55,345 nucleotides of DNA from Lachnospiraceae bacterium (lineage in GTDB: Bacteria; Bacillota; Clostridia; Lachnospirales; Lachnospiraceae). Shown one piece after another: positions 26,004-33,602 of this stretch (positions within the stretch are counted from its first letter, which is position 1; every line of letters starts with the position of its first letter). The position numbers and the translations under genes were made by a program. The notes under the pieces were generated by a model, which worked only from the letters and a program-made list of their open reading frames with translations, searched no databases and had not been told where the DNA came from. The stretch is taken from positions 1 to 55,345 of the forward strand of contig JAFXSQ010000068.1 in NCBI GenBank assembly GCA_017525525.1, written 5' to 3'.

Positions 26004-26558
26004 CTATCTTTTATCCCAAAACCATCTGAAACGCATAACATCAACCTGTTCTCCCAATACATTTGCGCTCTGGGGTTCAAACTCGACAGGCTCAAAGCCG
26101 AGCTTCTTCGCCACTTTTTTTGACGGATAATTGTTGGGAAGTATGCGCATATCGAATCTGTTGATATTGTAATAGTCGTGCATGATGCGCAAGCCTTCCC
26201 TAACCGCCTCCGTTGCTATTCCGAGATTTCTGTAGTCGGAGTCTATCTTGTAGCCTATCTCGACAAATGAAGTGTCCGTATCGAACTTAACATTGAAGTT
26301 TAACGCTCCGACTATGATATCCGGATCGTCCTTTGTATATATATAATATCTTACGAAAGAACCCATGTCGTAGAGACTGAGCTCACCCTCCATAGCCTGC
26401 TGATGATATTCCAAGGTGTAGAAATCCTCCGGTCTTGTGGGTTCGTATCTTTCAAATGTAGAAGCATTCTTTATATAAAACTCCAAAACCTTATCTGCTA
26501 TCTCCGGGAGCTCTATGGCAAGGATCAGTCTGTCTGTGTAGGTTATGTACGGTGCCAT
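26004..26558 (-). CDS. GNAT family acetyltransferase (RimJ/RimL type)
   Basis: 184 aa with AGGAGG before the ATG. T-D-R-L-I-L near the N-terminus, G-A-L-N-F-N-V and V-E-I-G-Y-K-I-D strands, then Y-R-N-L-G-I-A-T-E-A-V as the acetyl-CoA loop, and N-Y-P-S-K-K-V-A-K-K-L-G-F-E mark the RimJ/L-like GNAT group. Substrate unknown (protein N-terminus, antibiotic or small amine are all possible). Lies 26 bp downstream of tadA, likely the same transcript. Confidence 0.85.
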   Translation of the reverse strand: MAPYITYTDRLILAIELPEIADKVLEFYIKNASTFERYEPTRPEDFYTLEYHQQAMEGELSLYDMGSFVRYYIYTKDDPDIIVGALNFNVKFDTDTSFVEIGYKIDSDYRNLGIATEAVREGLRIMHDYYNINRFDMRILPNNYPSKKVAKKLGFEPVEFEPQSANVLGEQVDVMRFRWFWDKR

Positions 26559-26584
26559 AACTTCCTCCTAAATTATATTTCTTA

Positions 26585-27076
26585 TCATATCTCTTTATTT
26601 CTTAAATCTGTGAAAAAATCTGACATAAGAGTTGAACACTTTTCTTCAAGCACGCCCTTGGTTATGCTTGCTCTGTGATTGAATTCCTTCATATCAAGAA
26701 GGTTGATCACCGAACCGCAGGAGCCTGCCTTTTTATTCATGCAGCCTATAACAACACGCGGTATCCGCGCCTGAACTATAGCGCCTGCGCACATCTGACA
26801 TGGTTCCAGGGTCACATACATCGTGCATCCCTCGAGCCGCCAGTCGCCTATTACCTTTGCGGCTTTCTTTATGGCAAGTATTTCCGCATGAGCCAGCGCC
26901 AGCTTGTCCTTGTTTCTTCTGTTGTACCCCCGGGCTATAATCTCGCCCTTGTAAACTATTACGCATCCTATGGGGGTATCGCCTTGCCTGTATGCTTTTC
27001 TCGCCTGCTTTAATGCCTCGCGCATAAAACGCTCGTCAGTCTCATTATCTACTTCATCAAAATATGCTTTAGCCAT
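26585..27076 (-). CDS. tadA: tRNA(Arg)-specific adenosine deaminase TadA
   Basis: 163 aa from ATG 27076 (GGAGG 6 nt upstream; a TTG at 27082 overlaps that site). Deaminates the wobble A34 of tRNA-Arg(ACG) to inosine. Zinc motif H-A-E with neighbouring A-L-A-H-A-E-I-L-A-I and P-C-Q-M-C-A-G-A-I are intact, and A-R-I-P-R-V-V-I-G together with G-S-V-I-N-L-L fits the tRNA enzyme. Commonly found close to the SRP RNA and dnaX in Firmicutes; here the SRP RNA lies about 340 bp upstream on the other strand. Confidence 0.95.
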   Translation of the reverse strand: MAKAYFDEVDNETDERFMREALKQARKAYRQGDTPIGCVIVYKGEIIARGYNRRNKDKLALAHAEILAIKKAAKVIGDWRLEGCTMYVTLEPCQMCAGAIVQARIPRVVIGCMNKKAGSCGSVINLLDMKEFNHRASITKGVLEEKCSTLMSDFFTDLRNKEI

Positions 27077-27119
27077 TCGCAACCTCCGGCTGCATTCTTA
27101 TATAAAAAAACTATATAAA

Positions 27120-27148
27120 ATAGTATATCTAAACACAGTAAATGTCAA
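27120..27148 (-). promoter_or_regulatory. tadA promoter
   Basis: On the minus strand TTGACA (27148-27143), 17-bp spacer, TACTAT (27125-27120). Confidence 0.8.
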
Positions 27149-27199
27149 TCAAAACGAATGCATGTAAGCGGTGAAAATAGTATAAATATGTAATAAACA

Positions 27200-27351
27200 G
27201 ATGCGGCTGAAGCCTGAGTACAAAAGCAGCACGGGGCTATAGAGCGGCGTCCCTTCTTAGCGAGGTTCCTCACGAGCTTAGAAGGGCTACGCCGTGATAT
27301 AGAGTGCGAACGTCCTCGTGCGCTTTTAGTACTTCGGGCGAATGCCGCATC
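27200..27351. repeat. large palindromic repeat (family A), copy 2
   Basis: A ~150-bp imperfect palindrome: GATGCGGC/GCCGCATC at the ends, GAGTAC/GTACT, GCACG/CGTGC, and a core GGGCTATAGAGCGGCGTCCC ... GGGCTACGCCGT with CCCTTCTTAGC/GCTTAGAAGGG. Relative to copy 1 both stem arms changed together. Located between the divergent tadA and SRP RNA promoters. Confidence 0.85.
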
Positions 27352-27375
27352 GTCACTTATACAGTAAATTTTCTC

Positions 27376-27404
27376 TTGCAATCCCAGGGGGATTTTGCTA
27401 TAAT
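27376..27404 (+). promoter_or_regulatory. SRP RNA promoter
   Basis: TTGCAA (27376-27381), 17-bp spacer, TATAAT (27399-27404). The start would fall at about 27411-27414, right at the 5' end of the folded RNA. Confidence 0.88.
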
Positions 27405-27413
27405 ATGGTTTCC

Positions 27414-27671
27414 GTGCAGCCGGGGAGTTAGCGGTGCCCTGTACCTGCAATCCGCTATAGCAGGGGTGATGACCGGCCTCGGGATGTGCTCTGTGGGGCT
27501 GCCCTTGGTAAGTGGCGTTGACGCTTGGGTCTTGCGCGACAGGAATCTGTGAACCGTGTCAGGTCGGGAACGAAGCAGCACTAAGCAGAACCTCTTGTGC
27601 GCCGCAAGGTAGCCTGGGCCGAGTTAACTGCTGAGGTAACGCTCATGGACGCATCACAAAGCCGGCCGCAC
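27414..27671 (+). ncRNA. ffs: signal recognition particle RNA (long, Alu-containing type)
   Basis: About 258 nt. The Ffh-binding helix 8 region is clear: GTCAGGTCGGGAACGAAGCA then GCACTAAGCAGAAC, with the symmetric loop A-residues and the tetraloop region. The 5' GTGC-a-GCCGG pairs with 3' GCCGGC-c-GCAC (27661-27671), and the 5' part can form the Alu-like domain found in Bacillus/Clostridia SRP RNAs. A strong promoter precedes it and a short T-rich tract follows. With Ffh it targets membrane proteins to SecYEG. The exact ends are inferred from pairing. Confidence 0.93.
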
Positions 27672-27757
27672 GGTTTAATATTTTCTTCTTTACTTTCGCG
27701 TGTAAAAATGGTATTATATCCGTAACTATTATTATGTATTCGAGGGTTTTCGTTATT

Positions 27758-28354
27758 ATGAATTACGCAGAGGTAATTGAGTACGTAAAAAAGATGACAA
27801 ACGAGAACGGCAGGCCGTCCAATTATCCCTTCAGGAGCAGGTATGAGCATACCATGAGGGTTTACAGGTGGGCGATAAAGCTACAGTCAAAGCTTGGGGG
27901 AGATTTGGATGTCATTGTACTTGCCGCGTTGCTTCACGATATAGGCTGGGATGAATCCGGTGAGCGTGATCATGCGGAGGTAGGCGCGGAGCTTGCAGTT
28001 GAGTATCTTGACAGTCTTGGCGTAGAGCCGGAGATAATCAAGAAGGTCGGCGAGATTATTATGATTCACGAGGATAAGGATACGGATGCCGAGCTTTCTC
28101 TTGAGACCAAGATTGTGATGGATGCCGATCTTTTGGATGAAGTCGGCGCAGTCGGTGTTCTGTGGGACGCGATGGCTACGGCGATAGAAGATGAAGCAAG
28201 CTATAAGAAGGCGTACTACAGGATAAAGAATTACTACCGTATCAATAAACCGAAGATAAGACGCTGTAAGACGGATGCGGCGCGCGCGGAATGGACAAAG
28301 CGCATGCAGCTGATTGAAAACTATATATTCCAGCTTGAGAAAGAATTATTCTAA
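27758..28354 (+). CDS. HD-domain phosphohydrolase
   Basis: 198 aa from ATG 27758 (GAGGG about 11 nt upstream); ATG 27734 has no ribosome binding site. Metal-dependent HD hydrolase fold: R-Y-E-H-T (His about 31), L-L-H-D-I-G-W (His-Asp about 60-61), a D-H-A-E-V-G-A helix, I-H-E-D-K-D, and M-D-A-D-L-L-D-E-V-G. The pattern matches stand-alone HD proteins that act on nucleotides or other phosphates; substrate unknown. Followed by its own terminator. Confidence 0.85.
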   Translation: MNYAEVIEYVKKMTNENGRPSNYPFRSRYEHTMRVYRWAIKLQSKLGGDLDVIVLAALLHDIGWDESGERDHAEVGAELAVEYLDSLGVEPEIIKKVGEIIMIHEDKDTDAELSLETKIVMDADLLDEVGAVGVLWDAMATAIEDEASYKKAYYRIKNYYRINKPKIRRCKTDAARAEWTKRMQLIENYIFQLEKELF

Positions 28355-28370
28355 ATAAGAGAGATTATTG

Positions 28371-28400
28371 AGACCGGAGGTTTAGTGCTTCCGGTCTTTT
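28371..28400 (+). terminator. terminator after the HD-domain gene
   Basis: AGACCGGA pairs with TCCGGTCT, followed by TTTT. Confidence 0.8.
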
Positions 28401-28401
28401 A

Positions 28402-28437
28402 TGCGCAGGCGCACTTGCAGGCAAGTGCGCCTGCGCA
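28402..28437. repeat. perfect 17-bp inverted repeat before the acyltransferase start
   Basis: TGCGCAGGCGCACTTGC and its exact complement are separated by 2 nt (AG). It ends 10 bp before ATG 28448, just ahead of the AGGGGG ribosome binding site. Not seen elsewhere in the window. It could be an operator, a leader hairpin or a transcription-blocking cruciform. Confidence 0.95.
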
Positions 28438-28447
28438 GGGGGTTGTT

Positions 28448-30394
28448 ATGAACAACGTATTACTGAATCTATATCCGTTTCTTCTTTTGGTGATTACATT
28501 TTTCGGAGTTAAGAAAGCGAAAAAAGGTGAGGTTGCCGAAGAATTCCTTTCACCCGGGCAGACGAAGATGCTGCAGGGTTCTGTTTGTATTGCCATTATC
28601 ATGCATCACGTGGTGCAGGATATAACAAGCTATGGTGTTTACAGAAAAGGTCCGATCACACAGTTTAATGATATGGGAATTCTCATGACCTCGGTATTCT
28701 TTTTCATATCCGGGTATGGACTTATCACCAGCGTCAACACAAGGCCGGGTTATCTGAAGACCTTCCTGAGGAAGAGACTTCCCACTGTGTTGATACCGTT
28801 TTTTATCACGAACATCATAGGTATTCTTATATTCAAGTATTACTGCAATATCCATATGAGCGCATCGCTCATAAAAAAATATCTCATTGGAACTTATCTA
28901 ATCAACGGAAACGCATGGTTCATTATCGAGATAGTAGTCCTTTACCTAAGCTTCTATATTCTCTTCAGGCTTATCAAAAACAGAGACATAGCGCTTGTTT
29001 TGATGTGCGTGGTCACACTGGTCATTATCTGGTACGCTTCAAAACGGGGGCATGATATGGATGGCTTTTCAAGATGGTTCAGGGGAGAGTGGTGGTATAA
29101 CTCAACCATAGTATTCGCCTTCGGCATGGTCTTCGCGCGCTTTAAAGACAAGCTGACGGCCTTCTTCAATAAGCATTATACGGTGAAGCTTATAGTTGTC
29201 GCTGTTCTTTTCGTGGGTACCTATATTGCGGCAGTCTACGCCAATAATTGTCTTGGGTATTATCAGCTCAACATGTCTTTTCATGCAAGGCGCGAGCAGC
29301 TGATTACACTTGCGGCCCAGAGTATAGCATGCCTTTTCTCAACGCTGCTTATCATATTGCTCAACATGAAGCTTACGCTTAACAATAAGGCGCTCAAATA
29401 CCTCGGAGGTATAAGTCTTGAGGTGTATTTGCTGCACCGTTATTTCCTGGATAAGATATTCGGGAGTATGAGGCTCTCGGATCCTCAGTTCCTCGGACTT
29501 GTCATAGTTTCGAGTGTTGCGGCGGCAGCCATAGTTTCTCCGATTATCAAATGGATTGTCAAAGGGGTTACATCCCTTCTGTGTAAAAAAAAACCGAAGC
29601 TGAATGATACCGATGACACTAAAGCGCCTCAAATTAAGGCAAAGCGCCATCTTAATGAGTATGAGCTTGCGCTTAAAGCGAAAAAGCGCAAGAAGATTAC
29701 GCTGACGGTTATCGTCGTTATCGCGGCAGCTGCGGCTATCTTTATCGTTGCATACTTCACATTTCTCAAAAATCTTATAGACAAGAGAACATACAATAAG
29801 GAGATAAAGGCGCTCAAAGAAGCCTCAGTGGGTGATGAGGTTTATTTCGGACGCTTTGATACAAGCAACAGCACCTTGGGAAGAGACAGGCTTTCCTGGA
29901 TTGTTGTAAAAAAGGAGGGCAACACGGTCTGTCTGGTCACAAGCTGCGGGATAGCAGGCAGTAACTATAATACAAAGCACGAAAATGTATCCTGGGAGAA
30001 CTCCGACCTAAGAAAAGAGTTAAACTCAGACAAGTTCACTTCCATGTTCAGCAGCTACGAAGCCGAAAGCATAGTCCCTGTCGATGGAGATATTATTTCC
30101 CTGCTGACTGTCTCGGAGGCAGCCGAATATTTTTCAACAGATGCTGACAGAGAGCTTGCGATAACCGAGGTTGCCGAGGCAAAGGGCACCAACATCAACG
30201 TCAACAGCAAAGCAAACCAGTGGGACATGAAGGGCTATCGTTCCTCCTGGTGGTGGCTCCGCGGCGAGCCCGATGTGGAGGATATCTACGCCCCTGTCGT
30301 CTCAGTCGATGGAAAAATCCAATTAAAAGAGAAAGAAGTAAATCGACCGTATGGGGCAATCCGTCCGTATATACAAGTGCTTATTACAGATTGA
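28448..30394 (+). CDS. acyltransferase-3 membrane protein fused to a DUF6273-like domain
   Basis: 648 aa from ATG 28448; an upstream ATG/CTG extension would read through the palindrome. Residues about 40-390 have about ten membrane helices with the acyltransferase-3 features: an early M-H-H-V-V, the F-F-I-S-G-Y-G motif and an L-L-H-R-Y-F segment near the last helices. These enzymes O-acylate surface sugars. A Lys-rich cytoplasm-type linker and another membrane helix (about 437-457) lead to a C-terminal domain (about 465-648; V-Y-F-G-R-F-D, L-S-W-I-V-V, N-Y-N-T-K-H-E-N-V-S-W, S-W-W-W-L-R, Y-G-A-I-R-P-Y) of the DUF6273 type, probably outside the membrane. The fusion is unusual. Confidence 0.85.
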   Translation: MNNVLLNLYPFLLLVITFFGVKKAKKGEVAEEFLSPGQTKMLQGSVCIAIIMHHVVQDITSYGVYRKGPITQFNDMGILMTSVFFFISGYGLITSVNTRPGYLKTFLRKRLPTVLIPFFITNIIGILIFKYYCNIHMSASLIKKYLIGTYLINGNAWFIIEIVVLYLSFYILFRLIKNRDIALVLMCVVTLVIIWYASKRGHDMDGFSRWFRGEWWYNSTIVFAFGMVFARFKDKLTAFFNKHYTVKLIVVAVLFVGTYIAAVYANNCLGYYQLNMSFHARREQLITLAAQSIACLFSTLLIILLNMKLTLNNKALKYLGGISLEVYLLHRYFLDKIFGSMRLSDPQFLGLVIVSSVAAAAIVSPIIKWIVKGVTSLLCKKKPKLNDTDDTKAPQIKAKRHLNEYELALKAKKRKKITLTVIVVIAAAAAIFIVAYFTFLKNLIDKRTYNKEIKALKEASVGDEVYFGRFDTSNSTLGRDRLSWIVVKKEGNTVCLVTSCGIAGSNYNTKHENVSWENSDLRKELNSDKFTSMFSSYEAESIVPVDGDIISLLTVSEAAEYFSTDADRELAITEVAEAKGTNINVNSKANQWDMKGYRSSWWWLRGEPDVEDIYAPVVSVDGKIQLKEKEVNRPYGAIRPYIQVLITD

Positions 30395-30402
30395 TGAAAA
30401 CA

Positions 30403-30642
30403 GCACCGTATAGGCAGGCACAAAAGATACGCAGGGCTATAGAGCGGCGTCGGTTCTTTGCGGGCGTATTTTGACCGCTTAGAACCGCTACGCCGTTGAG
30501 CGGTTCGGGCTTAGCCGATTCGCAAGCTCGTCGGAGCCCTGTCGCATGGGCGGTACCAACGACTCACTGCGTTCGTCGGGTACACGCTCCATATAGAACG
30601 CGAGTGTCCCTGCGTACTTTTAGTGTACTGCCGTAACGGTGC
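30403..30642. repeat. large palindromic repeat (family A), copy 3
   Basis: Ends GCACCGT/ACGGTGC, then AGGCAG/CTGCC, TACGCAGGG/CCCTGCGTA. The core has GGGCTATAGAGCGGCGTCGG then TTCTTTGCGG, and CCGCTTAGAACCGCTACGCC. An extra nested region (about 30495-30590) makes this copy longer. It fills the gap between the acyltransferase gene and the promoter of the zinc-type operon. Confidence 0.82.
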
Positions 30643-30662
30643 GTCCTTTTAAATGTAAGGTG

Positions 30663-30691
30663 TTGACATAACTCCGTACAGGTGTTAAAAT
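30663..30691 (+). promoter_or_regulatory. promoter of the zinc-type operon
   Basis: TTGACA (30663-30668), 17-bp spacer, TAAAAT (30686-30691). An imperfect palindrome TTGGAACCCGGTTTCAA overlaps the start region (30691-30707) and could be an operator, though it is unlike the known Zur box. Confidence 0.8.
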
Positions 30692-30723
30692 TGGAACCCG
30701 GTTTCAAAAAGGAGATTTAAGAC

Positions 30724-31140
30724 TTGGCTACAAAAGGTAAATACAATACAAAACAGCGTAGCGAGCTTATCAGCTATCTTGAGTCCGTACCCGGTCAGCA
30801 TGTCACCATCAGCGACATGTGCGATTACTTCGAGGGCATAGGCAGCAGCATAGGCAGAACTACCATTTACAGGCAGATGGAGCGCCTTGTGGACGAGGGT
30901 ATCGTCAACAAGTATATCATAGACGCGAACTCCCCTGCCTGCTTTGAGTATGTAAAAAAGGAAGAGCATGCGACTGAAGAGTCCGATTGCTTTCACTGTA
31001 AGTGCGAGAAGTGCGGCAAGCTGATACATCTTCATTGCGACGAGCTAAGGCTGATTAAAAGCCACCTTGAGAAGCGTCACAGCTTCTTCCTTGATCCTTT
31101 GAGAACAGTGTTTTACGGTGTGTGTGAGGATTGCAGATAA
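30724..31140 (+). CDS. Fur-family regulator, Zur-like
   Basis: 138 aa with a TTG start; AAGGAG lies 9 nt upstream. N-terminal winged helix (I-G-R-T-T-I-Y-R-Q-M-E-R-L is the recognition helix) and a C-terminal metal domain with H-C-K-C-E-K-C-G-K-L-I-H-L-H-C and a final C-E-D-C, forming a structural Cys4 zinc site plus His/Cys ligands. Adjacent to a zinc-type ABC transporter, so Zur is the most likely type; Fur or PerR cannot be excluded. Its stop shares an A with the ATPase start (TAATG). Confidence 0.88.
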   Translation: MATKGKYNTKQRSELISYLESVPGQHVTISDMCDYFEGIGSSIGRTTIYRQMERLVDEGIVNKYIIDANSPACFEYVKKEEHATEESDCFHCKCEKCGKLIHLHCDELRLIKSHLEKRHSFFLDPLRTVFYGVCEDCR

Positions 31141-31934
31141 TGTCCCTTATTTCCTGTGAAAATATAAGCTTAGGCTATGACGGAGAAGAGATCGTAAGCG
31201 GTCTTTCTTTTGCTGTCAATGAAGGAGATTACCTGTGCATAGTCGGTGAGAACGGCGCGGGCAAGTCAACCCTGATGAACACGATACTGGGTTTAAGAGC
31301 CCCGCTTTCGGGCAACATCAGCTTCGGTGACGGCTTAAAGAAAAATGAGATAGGGTATCTGCCTCAGCAAACCATAGTTCAGAGAGATTTCCCTGCGTCT
31401 GTATACGAGATAGTACTGTCGGGCTTTCAGGGAAGGCTGGGTAAGAAATTTTTCTACAGCAGGGAGATGAAGGAGACTGCTAAGGCAAATATGCAGCGCA
31501 TGCACATAGAGGAATTCGGTGAACGCTGCTATAAGGAGCTTTCGGGCGGACAGCAGCAGAGAGTGCTTTTGGCAAGGGCTCTGTGCGCAACAGAGAGGGT
31601 TCTTCTCTTGGATGAACCCGTTGCGGGACTTGATCCCAAGGTGACGGCGGAGCTTTATGCTCTTATTAAAGAGCTTAATGAAACAGGAATAACCATAATC
31701 ATGGTGTCACATGATATAGGCGCGGCGGTAAGATACGCAAGTCACATTCTGCATGTGGGCAGGAAGACCTTCTTCGGAACCGTCGAGGATTATAAGCAAA
31801 GCAAGCTCGGAAAGAAGTTCCTTGCTGTATATGAAGATTCGGAAGATTCATCTGACGATGAATCTTTGAAGCTGCTCAAAGCCGCGGCGGGCTCTCCCGA
31901 TTGTAAATCGGGAGCAAAGGATGGTGAGGCGTAA
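31140..31934 (+). CDS. metal ABC transporter ATP-binding protein (ZnuC/AdcC type)
   Basis: 264 aa from ATG 31140, overlapping the regulator stop by 1 bp. Walker A G-E-N-G-A-G-K-S-T, signature L-S-G-G-Q-Q-Q-R and Walker B V-L-L-L-D-E-P-V-A-G-L-D are intact, and V-S-H-D follows. Cluster 9 (zinc/manganese) ATPases share the G-Y-L-P-Q region seen here. A 30-residue charged C-terminal tail (D-S-E-D-S-S-D-D-E) is an addition. Energises uptake of zinc or a related metal. Confidence 0.92.
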   Translation: MSLISCENISLGYDGEEIVSGLSFAVNEGDYLCIVGENGAGKSTLMNTILGLRAPLSGNISFGDGLKKNEIGYLPQQTIVQRDFPASVYEIVLSGFQGRLGKKFFYSREMKETAKANMQRMHIEEFGERCYKELSGGQQQRVLLARALCATERVLLLDEPVAGLDPKVTAELYALIKELNETGITIIMVSHDIGAAVRYASHILHVGRKTFFGTVEDYKQSKLGKKFLAVYEDSEDSSDDESLKLLKAAAGSPDCKSGAKDGEA

Positions 31935-32770
31935 TGGGTGAATATTTGGATAAGCTCTCATACTATCTTTCATTTCCTTTCGTGCGATATGCGCTTATTG
32001 TCGGAACTCTTATAGCGCTTTGCTCATCGCTGCTTGGGGTAACCCTTGTGTTAAAGAGGTTTTCTTTCATCGGCGACGGACTTTCACATGTGGCCTTCGG
32101 TGCCATGGCGATAGCCGGAGTGATGAGGCTTACCAACGAGATGGTTGTGGTGATGCCCGTAACCGTTGTCACTGCAATTTTGTTGCTTCGCACGGGGCAG
32201 AATACGAAGATTAAGGGCGATGCGGCGATAGCCATGCTTTCGGTGGGCGCGCTCGCCTTCGGATATATGCTTATGAACATCTTCCCGGTGTCGTCAAATG
32301 TATCGGGGGATGTGTGTACAACGCTTTTTGGCTCAACCTCCATTCTTACGCTTAACGAGACTGAGGTCTGGGCATGTATAATCCTTTCGGTGATAGTTGT
32401 ATGCATATTCGTGTTGTTTTACAACAGGATATTCGCCGTGACCTTTGATGAAACCTTTGCCAGAGCGGCAGGGACAAGGGTGGGAGCCATGAACCTTATG
32501 ATAGCCGTGGTGATAGCGGTAATTATAGTTTTGGCCATGAACCTTGTGGGTTCGCTGCTGATATCGGCACTTGTCATCTTCCCGGCGCTTTCTGCCATGA
32601 GGGTGTTCAGGAGCTTCAAGGCGGTGACGATCGCATCTGCGGTTCTTTCCGTGGTGTGCGCCGTAATAGGACTTCTTGTAGCGGTGCTTTTCGGCTATCC
32701 CGTAGGTTCGACTATAGTGACTGTTGATGTAGTGGCATTTATTATATTTGCTTTGATAGGAAGAAGGTAA
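31934..32770 (+). CDS. metal ABC transporter permease (ZnuB/AdcB type)
   Basis: 278 aa, about eight membrane helices, ABC-3 permease family: F-S-F-I-G-D-G-L-S-H-V-A-F-G near residue 45, and L-V-G-S-L-L-I-S-A-L-V-I-F-P-A in the second half are family marks. The start overlaps the ATPase stop by 1 bp (TAATG). Confidence 0.93.
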   Translation: MGEYLDKLSYYLSFPFVRYALIVGTLIALCSSLLGVTLVLKRFSFIGDGLSHVAFGAMAIAGVMRLTNEMVVVMPVTVVTAILLLRTGQNTKIKGDAAIAMLSVGALAFGYMLMNIFPVSSNVSGDVCTTLFGSTSILTLNETEVWACIILSVIVVCIFVLFYNRIFAVTFDETFARAAGTRVGAMNLMIAVVIAVIIVLAMNLVGSLLISALVIFPALSAMRVFRSFKAVTIASAVLSVVCAVIGLLVAVLFGYPVGSTIVTVDVVAFIIFALIGRR

Positions 32771-32774
32771 GGCT

Positions 32775-33500
32775 TTGAAAAGAAGAAATATTATGGTTAA
32801 GACGGCTGTCGCGTGTGCATTTTTAGCCTTATCCCTTACGGCGTGCGGTTCGGCGGGAACGTCGCAGAGAAAGGACAGCTCAAATTCGATATATGACCTC
32901 TTTGAGGATGGCTCGCCTACGACAGAGGAAGCGAAGGCAGACACGGAAAAGCAGACGACAGAGAAAACGACTGAAGAGAAAATAACTGAAAAAGAGACTA
33001 CGGAAAAAACTACTGAAGAAAAGAAAACTACTGAAGAAAAGAAAACTACTGGGGAAAAGAAGACCACTGAAGAAAAGACTACGGAAAAGGAAACGACAGA
33101 AGAGATTGCGGAAGAGACGACTACCGAGTTAGTCATCGCAACGGCTTCAGGTGTAAATCCTGCCGTTGAGCTTGATCTTTCGGCGATGTCCGGAACCATG
33201 GTTTATTCCGAGGTCAGTAATATATGCGCCTATCCCGATGAGTACAGGGGTAAGGTAATTCAGATGAAGGGGCTTTACAACTTCTATCATGACGATGAGA
33301 CGGGCAATGATTATTACGCCTGCATTATCCAGGATGCTACGGCCTGCTGCGCCAGCGGCATAGAGTTTATACCGGACGGATTTGAGAATGAGATTACTCC
33401 CGGCGAGGAGATAACGGTTGCCGGAACATTTGATACCTATCAGGAGGGCAACTTCACTTATCCGACCTTGAGAAATGCGTGGCTGGTAAGCGCCAATTAA
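32775..33500 (+). CDS. lipoprotein with Thr/Glu linker and OB-like DUF1980-type domain
   Basis: 241 aa with a TTG start after AAGG; signal peptide K-R-R...L-T-A-C puts the lipid at Cys24. Residues about 48-120 are T-T-E-E-K repeats. The C-terminal domain (about 135-241; Y-S-E-V-S-N-I-C-A-Y-P-D-E-Y, then G-K-V-I-Q-M-K-G, then D-A-T-A-C-C-A-S-G-I, then V-A-G-T-F-D) resembles the C-terminal domain of TIGR03943/YcgQ proteins, which occur in Zur-controlled loci. It follows the permease by 4 bp. The operon has no ZnuA-type metal-binding lipoprotein, so this protein may take part in metal capture or delivery. That role is inference. Confidence 0.85.
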   Translation: MKRRNIMVKTAVACAFLALSLTACGSAGTSQRKDSSNSIYDLFEDGSPTTEEAKADTEKQTTEKTTEEKITEKETTEKTTEEKKTTEEKKTTGEKKTTEEKTTEKETTEEIAEETTTELVIATASGVNPAVELDLSAMSGTMVYSEVSNICAYPDEYRGKVIQMKGLYNFYHDDETGNDYYACIIQDATACCASGIEFIPDGFENEITPGEEITVAGTFDTYQEGNFTYPTLRNAWLVSAN

Positions 33501-33540
33501 GAATAAGTCCCGGGCGGTAGTGTAAAGTGATTTATGAAAA

Positions 33541-33590
33541 AGATTTTTAGGGCTAAAGCCTTCAGAATGACACCGCGCGAAGAATCTTTT
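33541..33590 (+). repeat. short 5'-leader repeat (family S), glycosyltransferase copy
   Basis: TTCAGAATGACACCGCGCGA followed by AGAATCTTTT, ending just before the GGAG of the glycosyltransferase. Part of it reads as codons if the upstream ATG 33534 is used, which argues against that start. Confidence 0.7.
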
Positions 33591-33602
33591 GGAGACAAGG
33601 AA

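Noticed and set aside
27200-27351. Family A copy as an intrinsic terminator or part of SRP RNA
   Set aside because: It lies upstream of the SRP promoter, has no U-run, and the same palindrome occurs at two other unrelated loci.
32333-33199. Minus-strand Ser/Val-rich ORF of 288 codons
   Set aside because: It is the antisense of the permease and the Thr/Glu repeat linker of the lipoprotein; the regular S-S-V-V pattern follows from that repeat.
33534-33602. N-terminal extension of the glycosyltransferase from ATG 33534
   Set aside because: The extension translates a dispersed repeat; the ATG at 33603 has a ribosome binding site and begins at the GT-A fold.
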